Of a stretch of DNA of 22,471 nucleotides, positions 13,616-22,243 are shown one piece after another. The DNA is from JBOGWA01 sp050693155. GTDB lineage: Bacteria > Actinomycetota > UBA4738 > CALAEC01. Made by a program: the position numbers and the translations under genes. Under the pieces are notes generated by a model. It had not been told where the DNA came from. It ran no database searches and saw nothing but the letters and a program-made list of their open reading frames with translations. The DNA lies in assembly GCA_050693155.1 (NCBI GenBank), contig JBOGWA010000043.1:1-22471 (forward strand). The letters are read 5' to 3'. Every line of letters begins with the position of its first letter. Position 1 is the first letter of the stretch.

Positions 13616-14788
13616 GTGGACTTCCGCATCCCGGACGAGTACCAGGAGCTCCTGGCTTCCTTCCGCACATTCATCGACCGAGAAGTCCGACCGGTCGAGG
13701 AGCGGTACCGCGCGAAGCTCCAGGACGAAGTCTTCGACGACGAGATGCGTGAGGCGGGCATGGCGCTTCGACGTCGCTCCGCCGATGAGGGCTTCTACGC
13801 GGCGCACATGCCCGAGGAGGTCGGGGGCGGGGGACTGTCCAATCTCGGCTACACCCTGCTCGTCGAAGAAGGCGCAAAGACGGGGCTCCGGTTCAGCAGC
13901 TTCATCCTCGGACCACCCAATCCCGAGGCGCCGACCCAAATGCTCATGGACCTGCCGGACCACCTGCGAGACAAGTACGTTCCCCCGCTCGTCCGCGCGG
14001 AGCGCACGATGTGCTTCGCGCTCACCGAGCCGGACACGGGCTCCGACGCACAGGCCATCGGCACCAACGCCGCGCTTGACGGCGATGCATGGGTCCTGAA
14101 CGGTCGAAAGACGTTCATCACGAACGGGGCGTATGCCGACTACGCGGTCGTCTTTGCGGTCACCGACAAAGAGAAGCGCGCGAACGGAGGCATCACCGCG
14201 CTCTTCGTCGAGCACGATTTCCCCGGGTTCGAGGTCGCCCGTCGGCAGCGAACGCTCGCGGGGGACACGAACCAGGCCGAGATCGTCTTCGAGGACTGCC
14301 GCGTTCCGAAGGAGAACGTCGTCGGGGAGATCGGCTACGGATTCCAGACGGCGATGAAGTTCCTCAATGCCGGTCGCGCCTACATCGGCGCCCTCTGTGT
14401 CGGCGTCGCCGATTACCTGGTCCGGATCTGCATCGAGCAGGCGAACCAGCGGGCGGCCTTCGGCAAGCCGATCGGAAAGAACCAGGCGATCCAGTGGATG
14501 ATCGCCGACTCCGCGCTCGAGGTGCATGCGGCGCGTCTCATGACCTATCACCTCGCGTGGCTCGTGGACGAGGGCGAGCAACCGATCAAGGAGTCCTCGA
14601 TGGTGAAGCTGAACAACACGGAGATGGTGAACCGCGTCGCGGACCGGGCCGTCCAGGTCTTCGGCGGCACGGGCGTGCTCACCGAAGGTCCCGTGGAACG
14701 TATCTACCGCTTCGTTCGGATGCTCCGGATCGTCGAGGGGACCTCCGAGATCCAGCGGCTCGTCATCGCCCGAAGCCTCGGGCTCTAG
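13616..14788 (+). CDS. Acyl-CoA dehydrogenase
   Basis: This 390-residue FAD enzyme has the two family signatures: CFALTEPDTGSDAQ (about 136-149), which contacts flavin and substrate, and the C-terminal EGTSEIQRLVIARSLGL. The Glu in IVEGTSEIQ aligns with the catalytic base of medium-chain enzymes. GRKTFITNG and QVFGGTGVLTEG are also typical. It would oxidise an acyl-CoA to the enoyl-CoA and pass electrons to an electron-transfer flavoprotein, which is not in this window. The chain length cannot be deduced. The stop is 2 bp before the selA start, an unusual partnership whose reason is unclear. Confidence 0.93.
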   Translation: MDFRIPDEYQELLASFRTFIDREVRPVEERYRAKLQDEVFDDEMREAGMALRRRSADEGFYAAHMPEEVGGGGLSNLGYTLLVEEGAKTGLRFSSFILGPPNPEAPTQMLMDLPDHLRDKYVPPLVRAERTMCFALTEPDTGSDAQAIGTNAALDGDAWVLNGRKTFITNGAYADYAVVFAVTDKEKRANGGITALFVEHDFPGFEVARRQRTLAGDTNQAEIVFEDCRVPKENVVGEIGYGFQTAMKFLNAGRAYIGALCVGVADYLVRICIEQANQRAAFGKPIGKNQAIQWMIADSALEVHAARLMTYHLAWLVDEGEQPIKESSMVKLNNTEMVNRVADRAVQVFGGTGVLTEGPVERIYRFVRMLRIVEGTSEIQRLVIARSLGL

Positions 14789-14790
14789 CC

Positions 14791-16173
14791 GTGCCGGCCG
14801 GGGGGCGGCCTCCCAGGAAGAGAGCAGCCGACACGCGACGCAGGATCCCTTCGGTCGATGCCCTGCTGTCATCACCCCCGGGGAAGAAAGCGGCGACGAA
14901 GTTCGGCCGTGCCGTTGTTCGGCAGGCGATCCGCTCCGTCCTCGACGACATGCGCGGCGGGGCCAAGCGCGGTTCGGCTCCGCCGGAGCCGGACGTGATC
15001 CTGGCCAGGGCCGTGAACCTCGCCGCTCGGATGAGCTACGGACTCTCCTCAGTCATCAACGCGACCGGCGTGGTGCTGCACACGAACCTCGGTCGCGCTC
15101 CGCTACCCGCGCGGGCGGCCCGGGCTGCGGCGCGCGCGGCGACTTCCTACTCCGACCTCGAGATCGACCGGGAAACCGGCGCACGCGGACGTCGAACGGG
15201 CCGAGCGGAATTCCTGCTGACAGCGCTCACTGGCGCCGAGGACGCGCTCGTCGTGAACAACAACGCGGCAGCGCTTCTCCTCGCACTCGCGGCGCTCGCC
15301 CGCGGCAAGCAGGTCCTCGTCTCACGTGGGGAGCTCATCGAGATCGGAGGCGAGTTCCGCCTCCCCGAAATCATGGCGGCCTCCGGAGCGAAGCTCGTCG
15401 AGGTGGGAACGACGAACCGAACCCGTCGCGCCGACTACGAGCGCGCCGTATCCACGAAAACCGCGCTCATCCTGAAGGTGCACCCGAGCAACTACGAACT
15501 TCGAGGCTTCACCGCTGCCGTCGAGATCGGTGCGCTCGCGGAGGTCGCTCGGAGGGCGGGCGTGCCGCTCCTCTACGACATCGGGAGCGGCCTCCTTTCC
15601 CGCTCGCGGGGGGTACCAGATTCGGAACCAACTGCGGTCGATGCCCTTCATGCGGGCAGCGATCTCGTCTGCTTCTCCGGGGACAAGCTGCTGGGCGGAC
15701 CTCAGGCGGGGATCATCCTCGGAACGAAGGGTCTCGTTGAGCGGCTCCGTCGACACGCCATCGCCCGTGCCGTGCGCGTCGACAAGATGACGATTGCGGC
15801 GCTCGAATCAGTTCTGGCTCTCTACTCCCGCGGTGAGATGAGCGAGCTGCCCGTGTGGCGTGCGCTCACAGCTTCTCAAGTCTCGGTGAAGCGACGCGCG
15901 GCGGAGCTGGCAGCCGCCCTGGGCGGGCGGGTGGCGCGTTCCGAGGCTGCGGTCGGCGGGGGATCCTTTCCCGGGCACGCGATTCCTTCCTACACCGTCG
16001 CGATCCCGAGCCATCACCCCGACCAGACGGCGGCTCGGCTCAGGCTCGGGAACCCGCCGGTCGTGTGTCGGGTGCAGGAGGAAGCGCTCGTCTTCGATTT
16101 GCGGACGGTGGACCCGAACCAGGACGATGATCTGCGGCGCGCGATCTCCTACGTCTTGTCGCTGGAGGAATAG
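14791..16173 (+). CDS. selA: L-seryl-tRNA(Sec) selenium transferase
   Basis: This 460-residue pyridoxal-phosphate enzyme converts Ser-tRNA(Sec) to Sec-tRNA(Sec) using selenophosphate. The length agrees with E. coli SelA (463). The cofactor-binding Lys is Lys299 in CFSGDKLLGGPQAGII, matching E. coli Lys295 in an almost identical motif. The N-terminal tRNA-binding helices (about 22-70) are present, followed by SSVINATGVVLHTNLGRAPL, the family's best-conserved segment. The GTG start is 2 bp after the acyl-CoA dehydrogenase stop, and selB begins 2 bp after this stop. The gene implies the organism makes selenoproteins, but no selC or selD is found here. Confidence 0.97.
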   Translation: MPAGGRPPRKRAADTRRRIPSVDALLSSPPGKKAATKFGRAVVRQAIRSVLDDMRGGAKRGSAPPEPDVILARAVNLAARMSYGLSSVINATGVVLHTNLGRAPLPARAARAAARAATSYSDLEIDRETGARGRRTGRAEFLLTALTGAEDALVVNNNAAALLLALAALARGKQVLVSRGELIEIGGEFRLPEIMAASGAKLVEVGTTNRTRRADYERAVSTKTALILKVHPSNYELRGFTAAVEIGALAEVARRAGVPLLYDIGSGLLSRSRGVPDSEPTAVDALHAGSDLVCFSGDKLLGGPQAGIILGTKGLVERLRRHAIARAVRVDKMTIAALESVLALYSRGEMSELPVWRALTASQVSVKRRAAELAAALGGRVARSEAAVGGGSFPGHAIPSYTVAIPSHHPDQTAARLRLGNPPVVCRVQEEALVFDLRTVDPNQDDDLRRAISYVLSLEE

Positions 16174-16175
16174 CC

Positions 16176-18038
16176 GTGGCGGAGGGCCCTTCCCACGTCA
16201 TCGCGACCGCCGGGCACGTCGATCACGGGAAATCGTCGCTCATCTTCCGCCTCACCGGAATCGACCCCGACCGGTGGGAAGAGGAGAAGCGCCGGGGCCT
16301 CACGATCGACCTCGGCTTCGCCTGGTGCAGCCTCCCCTCGGGCGTCGAGGTTGGGTTCGTCGACGTGCCGGGCCACGAGCGGTTCATTCGCAACATGCTT
16401 GCCGGGGTGGGACCGGTCCGCCTCGTGCTCTTCGTCGTTGCGGCCGATGAAGGCTGGAAGCCGCAGTCGGAGGAGCACCTCGCGATCATCGACCTGCTGG
16501 GCGCGGCGGACGGCGTGGTGGCGCTCACGAAAGCCGACCTCGTCGATCCGGAAACCGTCGAACGCAGACGACAGGATGTTCGCGCGCGCCTCGCGAGAAC
16601 CGCTCTCGCGGAAGCACCGATCGTCACCTGCTCGGCAACGACGGGGGTGGGCTTGGAGGAGCTCCGGGCCGAGCTCGACGCAATGATCGCTCGGACTCCC
16701 GAACCCCGGGATCCCGGACGCCCTCGGATCACGATCGATCGCTCCTTCACGATCCGGGGCGCCGGCACGGTCGTGACCGGAACCCTCACCGGAGGGGCGC
16801 TCTCGGTTGGTGAAGAAGTCGAGGTGTATCCAGCGAGCGTTCGTGCGCGGATTCGCTCCCTCCAGACGCATCAGCGATCCATCGAACGAGTTCACTCCGT
16901 GGCCCGAGTCGCGGTCAACCTTGCCGGGGTCTCGAGGGATGAGGTGGCCCGTGGCGATGTTCTCGGGAAACCGGGTCAGTGGAGACCTACCAGGCGCCTC
17001 GAAGTCCGCATCCTGCCCATTCGGGGACTCGACCATCCGCTCACCGAGCGCGGGGCGTTCAAGTTCTACTCGGGAACCTCCGAGCGGGACGCCCGACTGC
17101 GCTTCTACGGAACCCGGGAGCTGCGAGCCGGCGAAAGTACCTTCGCACGACTCACCCTGGCGGAACCCGCGGTGGTCCAGGTCGGTGATCGATTCGTGCT
17201 CCGCGAAGCCGGGCGGCGTCAAACCGTCGGCGGCGGGCTGATCCTCGACACGGATCCGCCCTCCCGCCCGGGCTCAGCGGCGGCAGACCGCCTCGCCAAG
17301 CGCGAGAGTGTTTCCCATGATGGGCTCGCGCGCCTACTCGTCGAGGAACGAGGAGCGGTCCGAGCCGCGGACCTTCCCGCACTCGCGGGATCGCCGACGC
17401 CGGGAAACGGTTCGCTTCGCATCGGCGCGTGGTGGGTCTCTGGTGACGCGCTTGCCGCGCTCAAAGCTGCGGTGGAGGAAACACTCAGCGCCTACCACGC
17501 GGAGCATGCGCTCAGGGAGGGGATGGACCTCGTGACGCTTCGCCAACAGCTTCTCGAGACGGAACGGGAACTGCGGCCGGCGCTCGAGCAGGACCTCGCG
17601 GGCGCGGTGCTCGACCGGCTCACCGACGAAGGCCTGATCGCCCGTGACGGCAACACCGTCCGCCTCGCGAGACACGAGATCCGGCTCGGAGATCGCGAGG
17701 ACGACGCAGGCCGGCTCATCGCCGCAGTCCGAGCGGGGGAACCAACGCCCCTAGGTATGGATCAACTGGTGGCAGACGGCTATGGGCGCGAGCTCATCGA
17801 TGCGTGCGTCGCGACCGGCCGTCTCGTGAGCCTCGCCGAGGACATCCTTGCCACGCCGGAATTCGTGAGCTCGGCCGAGCGTATCGTCCGAGATCTTGCG
17901 TCGCGACCCGAGGGTTTGACCGTGAGCGAGTTCCGGAAGGCGGTCGCGACAACCCGGAAGTACGCGCTGCCGCTCCTCGCCTACTTCGACGCGCTCGGCG
18001 TGACGAAGCGCGACGGGGACCTTCGACGGTTGGCCTGA
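16176..18038 (+). CDS. selB: Selenocysteine-specific elongation factor SelB
   Basis: This 620-residue GTPase brings Sec-tRNA to UGA codons marked by a SECIS hairpin. The GTP-binding motifs are clear: GHVDHGKSS (13-21), RGLTIDLGFAW, DVPGHERF and TKAD. Two EF-Tu-like beta-barrels follow (about 175-345). The C-terminal third (about 370-620) has the tandem winged helices that recognise SECIS RNA (for example LTVSEFRKAVATTRKYALPLLAYFD). Length and order match the bacterial family. It is the last gene of the acyl-CoA dehydrogenase-selA-selB operon. GTG is the start, with GGAGGA inside the end of selA as ribosome site. Confidence 0.97.
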   Translation: MAEGPSHVIATAGHVDHGKSSLIFRLTGIDPDRWEEEKRRGLTIDLGFAWCSLPSGVEVGFVDVPGHERFIRNMLAGVGPVRLVLFVVAADEGWKPQSEEHLAIIDLLGAADGVVALTKADLVDPETVERRRQDVRARLARTALAEAPIVTCSATTGVGLEELRAELDAMIARTPEPRDPGRPRITIDRSFTIRGAGTVVTGTLTGGALSVGEEVEVYPASVRARIRSLQTHQRSIERVHSVARVAVNLAGVSRDEVARGDVLGKPGQWRPTRRLEVRILPIRGLDHPLTERGAFKFYSGTSERDARLRFYGTRELRAGESTFARLTLAEPAVVQVGDRFVLREAGRRQTVGGGLILDTDPPSRPGSAAADRLAKRESVSHDGLARLLVEERGAVRAADLPALAGSPTPGNGSLRIGAWWVSGDALAALKAAVEETLSAYHAEHALREGMDLVTLRQQLLETERELRPALEQDLAGAVLDRLTDEGLIARDGNTVRLARHEIRLGDREDDAGRLIAAVRAGEPTPLGMDQLVADGYGRELIDACVATGRLVSLAEDILATPEFVSSAERIVRDLASRPEGLTVSEFRKAVATTRKYALPLLAYFDALGVTKRDGDLRRLA

Positions 18039-18064
18039 GCTTACGATGCTCTGAGGGAGGCGAG

Positions 18065-18373
18065 ATGGGAGCCAAGGGCACGGCTTTTCTTTTCCTCTAT
18101 TGCTGGAGTGGCGAGTCACCTGGAGAAGCCGTCGAGTGGGACATCGCCATGGGACTCGTGGACAAATACGGCCCCGACTGGGGGCCACTCGATCACGGGC
18201 ACAAGATCCAGTTCTTCCCGAAGACGGGGACGACGGAGGGCGATCGTGAGAGCTTCATGATCGCTTTCGCTTTGAAGAGTGGCGCCTCGAAGGACCAGGT
18301 TGGGCAGACGATGATGTGGCACGTCGACACGCCATCGGGTCCTGCCAGCTACTTCATCGTCCCGGCCGTGTAA
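18065..18373 (+). CDS. Small soluble protein of unknown function (102 residues)
   Basis: The ATG at 18065 follows a strong ribosome site (GAGGGAGG). The product has an even mix of charged and aromatic residues, without signal peptide or membrane segment. It opens MGAKGTAFLFLYCWSGES and has the segment VDKYGPDWGPLDHGHKIQFF, suggesting a small alpha/beta domain. I do not recognise it. It lies 26 bp after selB in the same direction and might be co-transcribed. One Cys (13) is encoded normally by TGC, and there is no in-frame TGA to make it a selenoprotein. A six-base-pair GC hairpin (18361-18380) crosses its stop codon and may act as a weak terminator between the convergent genes. Confidence 0.75.
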   Translation: MGAKGTAFLFLYCWSGESPGEAVEWDIAMGLVDKYGPDWGPLDHGHKIQFFPKTGTTEGDRESFMIAFALKSGASKDQVGQTMMWHVDTPSGPASYFIVPAV

Positions 18374-18390
18374 CGCCGGGGGCAGCTCTG

Positions 18391-18852
18391 CTAGTCAGAG
18401 AGTTCGGCGACCACGTCGAGCTCGACGGGCGCCCCGAGCGGCAGCGAGGGGGCGGACACGGCGGCGCGAGCGTGCTTTCCGGCCTCACCGAACACCTCGA
18501 CGAACAGATCGCTCGCGCCGTTCGCCACCTTCGGCTGATCGGTGAATTCCGGCGTGGAGGAGACCCACACCGTTACTTTCAGGATCTTCGCGATTCGATC
18601 CAGCGATCCAAGCTCGGCCGCAAGTGCGGCGAGCGCCTGAAGCGCACAGCGGCGGGCGAGCTCCGCCCCACGCTCCACGTCGATCTCCTCTCCGAGCCGC
18701 CCTGTCGCGAGCAGGGTCCCCTCCTCGATTGGAACCATTCCGGAGACGAACGCAAGGCCGCCGCCGACTCTGACCGGGACGTAGGAAGCAATGGGCGTTG
18801 GAGGTTTGGGGAGCTCGATCCCGAGCTCACGGAGTCGATCATCGGCGCTCAC
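18391..18852 (-). CDS. RidA/YjgF family protein
   Basis: This 153-residue protein belongs to the YjgF/YER057c/UK114 group, of which RidA hydrolyses reactive enamine/imine intermediates made by pyridoxal-phosphate enzymes. The signature near the C-terminus is ARAAVSAPSLPLGAPVELDV, with the active-site Arg that binds the substrate carboxylate and the Glu of VELD. It is about 25 residues longer than E. coli RidA, with an N-terminal extension like that of the second YjgF subgroup. GTG 18852 lacks a ribosome site, but TAGACT lies 7 nt upstream. It follows the WhiB gene by 30 bp. Confidence 0.9.
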   Translation of the reverse strand: MSADDRLRELGIELPKPPTPIASYVPVRVGGGLAFVSGMVPIEEGTLLATGRLGEEIDVERGAELARRCALQALAALAAELGSLDRIAKILKVTVWVSSTPEFTDQPKVANGASDLFVEVFGEAGKHARAAVSAPSLPLGAPVELDVVAELSD

Positions 18853-18859
18853 GCGCCCG

Positions 18860-18865
18860 AGTCTA
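18860..18865 (-). promoter_or_regulatory. Possible -10 box for a leaderless RidA-family mRNA
   Basis: TAGACT on the minus strand is 7 nt from GTG 18852, with no ribosome site between. It lies in the 30-bp gap after the WhiB gene, so the RidA gene could have its own promoter. Confidence 0.4.
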
Positions 18866-18882
18866 GAGTTCGGCTGGGAGAA

Positions 18883-19152
18883 TCAGCCGGCTTGGAGCGT
18901 CTGCTCCCGGAGCAGGGCCTTCCGCTCGGCCTCGTTCAGTCCTCCCCAGATGCCGTGCGGCTCCCTCGCGCGGAGGGCGTATTCGAGGCAGTCCTCACGG
19001 ACCTCGCAGCGACCGCAGATGGCCTTCGCCCGGGTCTCGCGCGAGTCCTTCTCCTCCTTCCGCTCGAAGGAGTTCGGGGCAAAGAAGAGGTTCGAGTCCT
19101 CGCCTCGACAGGCAGCGCGGTACTGCCAGCCTAGGTAGGCCTCCATGGTCAT
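18883..19152 (-). CDS. WhiB-family iron-sulphur transcriptional regulator
   Basis: From ATG 19152 the protein has 89 residues. It has the four cluster-binding cysteines in the family spacing (Cys15, then Cys46-x2-Cys49-x5-Cys55) and the GIWGG turn (67-71), followed by a basic helix (ERKALLRE). WhiB-like proteins hold a [4Fe-4S] cluster sensitive to oxygen or nitric oxide and act with sigma factors. A longer form from GTG 19203 (106 residues) is preceded by a better ribosome site (AGAGGG), so the start is open. The gene is divergent from a winged-helix regulator that also has a possible cluster site. This is the best taxonomic marker in the window. Confidence 0.95.
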   Translation of the reverse strand: MTMEAYLGWQYRAACRGEDSNLFFAPNSFERKEEKDSRETRAKAICGRCEVREDCLEYALRAREPHGIWGGLNEAERKALLREQTLQAG

Positions 19153-19413
19153 CGCTGGCCCGGCGAGCAGCCGAATCTGCCCTTCGGCGATTTCGTCGAT
19201 CACGTCCCGCCCTCTTGTTCGAAGCGAGAGGCTCCAGGGTTCATCTCGCTTCCACCTGATCTGCGCCGAACGTTTCTCCAATTTCTCCTGGAATAATCCA
19301 CAGATCACAAGATACCGGCGACCCCGATTGTCCGTCAAGACGGGGCTTCTGCGGACGGCCCTCTGACGCCGGCGCCACCGCCACGACAACGGGTCTATGA
19401 TCCTGAACCGTCC
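19153..19413. promoter_or_regulatory. Divergent control region of the WhiB and winged-helix regulator genes
   Basis: No gene is seen in these 261 bp. A TATGAT box (19396-19401) faces the plus-strand regulator, 12 nt before its GTG. Two short dyads may be operators: CCGTC-AA-GACGG (19332-19343) and CGTCC-GT-GGACG (19409-19420, over the start codon). The A/T-rich part at 19270-19315 probably holds the WhiB promoter, but I could not define its boxes. Confidence 0.4.
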
Positions 19414-20085
19414 GTGGACGAATTCGATCACCTCTTCGACACCGCTCGCGCTCTCGGCGAAGAAACCCGGTTCCGCATCTATCGCGAGCTTTGCGTGTCC
19501 GATCAGCCGGTCTCGATTGGAGATCTGGCCGCATCCTTCTCCCTTCATCCCAACGCGATCCGCCAGCACATCTCGCGACTCGAACAGGCGGGGCTCATCG
19601 TCTCGACTCTTCAGCGAGGGAACGGCGCCGGTCGACCGCGGCGGCTGTTCGAAGCCAACGCGGAACCGCTCGACTTCCCACACCCTCCCCGAACGACTCG
19701 GGCACTCATCGCGATCCTTGCCGAGGCGGTCGACACGCTCCCGTCGGACCGGCGGAGCCTCGTGACATTCGGGCGCGCGTGGGGCAAGGGTTGGGGACTC
19801 CGGCGCCGGCGAGAGAACGGCGCGAGGCCAAGAAGCCGGCAGGGTCGCGGCCAGCTCCTCACGGCGCAGCTCGCCGAGTGGGGATGGAAACCAGCCACGA
19901 AGCGTGACGTGGGCCGCTTCGTGATCGAAACCAGGCGATGCCTGTTCAGCGATCTCGCTCCGCGAGCGAACGGGCGATGCCATGCGCTCGAAGAGGGACT
20001 CGTCCGCGGCATAGTCGAGGCAACCGCCAATCGCCGTCACCGCGTTACCCGAGTCGAGGGCTGCCTGCTGCGAATCCTGCTCTAG
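19414..20085 (+). CDS. Winged-helix (ArsR/SufR-like) transcriptional regulator with C-terminal Cys/His set
   Basis: This 223-residue protein has an N-terminal winged helix (about 8-80): GEETRFRIYREL, then SIGDLAASFSLHPNAIRQHI as the helix-turn-helix, and the wing RGNGAGRPRRLFEA. The rest is a helical effector domain. Near the end Cys176, Cys189-His190 and Cys217 follow a layout like that of SufR-type regulators, which bind an iron-sulphur cluster through C-terminal cysteines; cluster binding here is inferred. A Lys/Arg-rich loop (130-146) is unusual for the family. The GTG start follows TATGAT by 12 nt. The stop overlaps that of the convergent slipin gene by 4 bp. Confidence 0.8.
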   Translation: MDEFDHLFDTARALGEETRFRIYRELCVSDQPVSIGDLAASFSLHPNAIRQHISRLEQAGLIVSTLQRGNGAGRPRRLFEANAEPLDFPHPPRTTRALIAILAEAVDTLPSDRRSLVTFGRAWGKGWGLRRRRENGARPRSRQGRGQLLTAQLAEWGWKPATKRDVGRFVIETRRCLFSDLAPRANGRCHALEEGLVRGIVEATANRRHRVTRVEGCLLRILL

Positions 20086-20915
20086 CTCTCGCCTCCGCTT
20101 CCTCCCTCACCCTCGCTTGCTCCGTCGCCTTTCGGGAGCCCGCCGGCGCGTCGCATGTGCTCCATCGAGTCCATGAACGGGCGGAAGAGCTCGACCGGGA
20201 TCGGAAGCACGAGCGTCGAGTTCTTCTCCGCCGCGACTTCCGTCATCGTCTGGAGCAGCCGCAGCTGGTAGGCGGTCGGGTGCCGGGCGATGACCTCGGC
20301 CGCCTGGGCGAGCTTCTCGGAGGCCTGGAACTCGCCCTCCGCGTTGATGACCTTCGCGCGGCGGACCCGCTCGGCCTCGGCCTGGCGGGCCATCGCCCGC
20401 TGCATCGACTCGGGCAGGTCGACGTCCTTGATCTCGACGAGCGTCACCTTCACACCCCAGGGCTCGGTCAGCTCGTCGATCGTTGCTTGCAGCTGGTCGT
20501 TCAGCTCCTCTCGCTTCGTGAGGAGCTCGTCGAGCTCCGCCTTCCCGAGGATCGACCGCAACGTCGTCTGCGCGATCTGGGAGGTCCCCAGCCGGTAGTC
20601 GACGATCTCGACCGTCGCGCGGATCGGATCCACGACGTGGAAGTAGGCGACCGCGTCTACCCGGACGGTGACGTTGTCGCGCGTGATGATGTCCTGTGGA
20701 GGAACATTCAGGGTGAGCGTCTGGAGGTTCACCTTCACCACCCGGTCGATGATCGGGATGATGAAGAAAAGACCGGGACCTCGGGGCGGGGTGAGCACAC
20801 GCCCGAGCCGAAAGAGAACACCGCGTTCATACTCCTGTGCGATCCGGATGGCCGCCATCAGAAGGATGACCAACAACCCGCCGACGACGATGAGCACGAC
20901 GACCACGGTCTCCAT
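20082..20915 (-). CDS. Slipin / SPFH (band 7) membrane protein
   Basis: The gene begins at ATG 20915 with ribosome site GGGAGGAG and encodes 277 residues. One N-terminal membrane helix (3-24) is followed by an SPFH domain, with typical segments YERGVLFRLGRV, PGLFFIIPIIDRV, DVPP-like LNVPPQDIITRDNVTV and MARQAEAERVRRAKVI. A helical assembly region and a Gly/Ser/Glu-rich tail complete it. Slipins form membrane-associated oligomers and are often encoded with an NfeD protease that can cleave them, as here, where the nfeD-type gene ends 2 bp upstream. The two genes form an operon for membrane quality control. Confidence 0.93.
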   Translation of the reverse strand: METVVVVLIVVGGLLVILLMAAIRIAQEYERGVLFRLGRVLTPPRGPGLFFIIPIIDRVVKVNLQTLTLNVPPQDIITRDNVTVRVDAVAYFHVVDPIRATVEIVDYRLGTSQIAQTTLRSILGKAELDELLTKREELNDQLQATIDELTEPWGVKVTLVEIKDVDLPESMQRAMARQAEAERVRRAKVINAEGEFQASEKLAQAAEVIARHPTAYQLRLLQTMTEVAAEKNSTLVLPIPVELFRPFMDSMEHMRRAGGLPKGDGASEGEGGSGGES

Positions 20916-20917
20916 GT

Positions 20918-22237
20918 CTACTCCTCCCTCTCGGGTTCTTCTTCGACGACGAGTGTGAGTCCTTCGACCTTCTTCACCCTGATCCGGCGGCCCTTCGCGA
21001 TCGGTCCGTCCAGTCCCCGCGCCTTCCACAGGGCGCCCTTCACCCAAACGTGACCCTCGGGCGAGAGATCCGCACGAGTCTCGCCGGAGAGCCCGATCAA
21101 ACCTTCCTGGCCGGAGATCGGCCGCCGGCGCCGCGCCTGGAGGGCCGCCGTCATCGCGAACCCAAAGAACAGCACGCTGCCAACGAGAATCGCGACGATG
21201 AGAAAGGGTGAGACCCGGATGCTTGGGTCGACTCCCGCGAAGAGCAGGAACGAGCCGACGCCGAGCCCAATGGCGCCCCCGACGGTGAAGACGCCAAGCC
21301 CCGCGGTGAACACGTCGATCGCGAAGAGGACGAGCCCGAGCATCACAAGGATCAGCCCGGCGATGTTGATGGGAAGCACCGCGAGGGCGTAGAAGGCCAG
21401 AACGAGCGCGACCGCGCCGGAGATGCCCGCGACGCCAAAGCCGGGCTGCGCGATCTCGAAGACGATCGCCCAGGTTCCCAGGGTGAGCAGCAAAAACGCA
21501 ACGGTCGGGTTCGTGACGGCGTGAAGAATCCGCCGGATCAGTCCCATCTTGTGGAACCGAACGAGGACGTCGGCGCCTTCGCTCGCGACGGTGACCAGCG
21601 TCACCGTTCCTCCCTCGGTCTCGACCGACCGGCCGTCGAGCTGCTCCAAGAGATCGGGGATGGATGCGGCGATGATCTCGATCACCCCTTCCTCCCGAGC
21701 CTCGACGACGGTGAGCGAGCGGCTTTCGCGAACGGCGTCCTCCGCAAACTCGACGCTCCGCCCTCGTCGCTCGGCCAGGCTCCGCAGGAACTTCGCGGCG
21801 TCGTTCACCGCTTTCTCCTCGCTCACCTCCGACAACTCTCCTCCGAGGTTTACCGGATGAGCAGCACCGAGGTTCGTGGCGGGCGCCATCGCCGCGACGT
21901 GAGACGCGTAGACGAGAAACACGCCGGCTGACGCCGCTCGCGCTCCCGGCGGGCCGACCCACACGACGACGGGAATGCGGGAAGCCAGGATGTTCTGGAC
22001 CATGTCCCGCATCGAGACCTCGAGGCCGCCGGGGGTATCCAGCTGGATCACCACGAGGTCGGACCCTTCCTCCGTCACCTGCTGGATCGTCCCCGCCAGG
22101 TAGTCCGCGGAGGTCGGATCGATGACGCCTTCGAGTTCGATGACGTCGACCTGATGCTGCTCACCCTGCGCGGATCCCGACGACGCCAGCCCAACCGCGA
22201 TCCCAGCGGCGATCAGGACCAGCCCAACCTTCTTCAC
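20918..22237 (-). CDS. NfeD-family membrane serine protease
   Basis: From GTG 22237 the protein has 439 residues: a signal peptide (VKKVGLVLIAAGIAVGLASSG), a ClpP-like serine protease domain (about 28-210), five or six membrane helices (about 235-370) and a C-terminal NfeD OB-fold (IGLSGETRADLSPEGHVWVK). The protease has the Ser in ARAASAGVFL and the Lys in EEKAVNDAAKFLRSLAERRGR, the catalytic Ser-Lys pair of archaeal 1510-N. This long form cleaves its slipin partner in archaea. A more upstream ATG is possible but would place about 24 Arg-rich residues before the signal peptide, so I prefer the GTG; CACAAT lies 6 nt before it. Confidence 0.92.
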   Translation of the reverse strand: MKKVGLVLIAAGIAVGLASSGSAQGEQHQVDVIELEGVIDPTSADYLAGTIQQVTEEGSDLVVIQLDTPGGLEVSMRDMVQNILASRIPVVVWVGPPGARAASAGVFLVYASHVAAMAPATNLGAAHPVNLGGELSEVSEEKAVNDAAKFLRSLAERRGRSVEFAEDAVRESRSLTVVEAREEGVIEIIAASIPDLLEQLDGRSVETEGGTVTLVTVASEGADVLVRFHKMGLIRRILHAVTNPTVAFLLLTLGTWAIVFEIAQPGFGVAGISGAVALVLAFYALAVLPINIAGLILVMLGLVLFAIDVFTAGLGVFTVGGAIGLGVGSFLLFAGVDPSIRVSPFLIVAILVGSVLFFGFAMTAALQARRRRPISGQEGLIGLSGETRADLSPEGHVWVKGALWKARGLDGPIAKGRRIRVKKVEGLTLVVEEEPEREE

Positions 22238-22243
22238 CGAGTG

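Noticed and set aside
18039..18064. tRNA-Sec gene next to selB
   Set aside because: Only 26 bp separate selB from the next gene, and no long-armed tRNA was seen in any other gap.
19153..20040. Extension of the WhiB frame to 385 residues
   Set aside because: The extension is antisense to the winged-helix regulator and then crosses the intergenic region. The WhiB domain needs only the last 89-106 residues.
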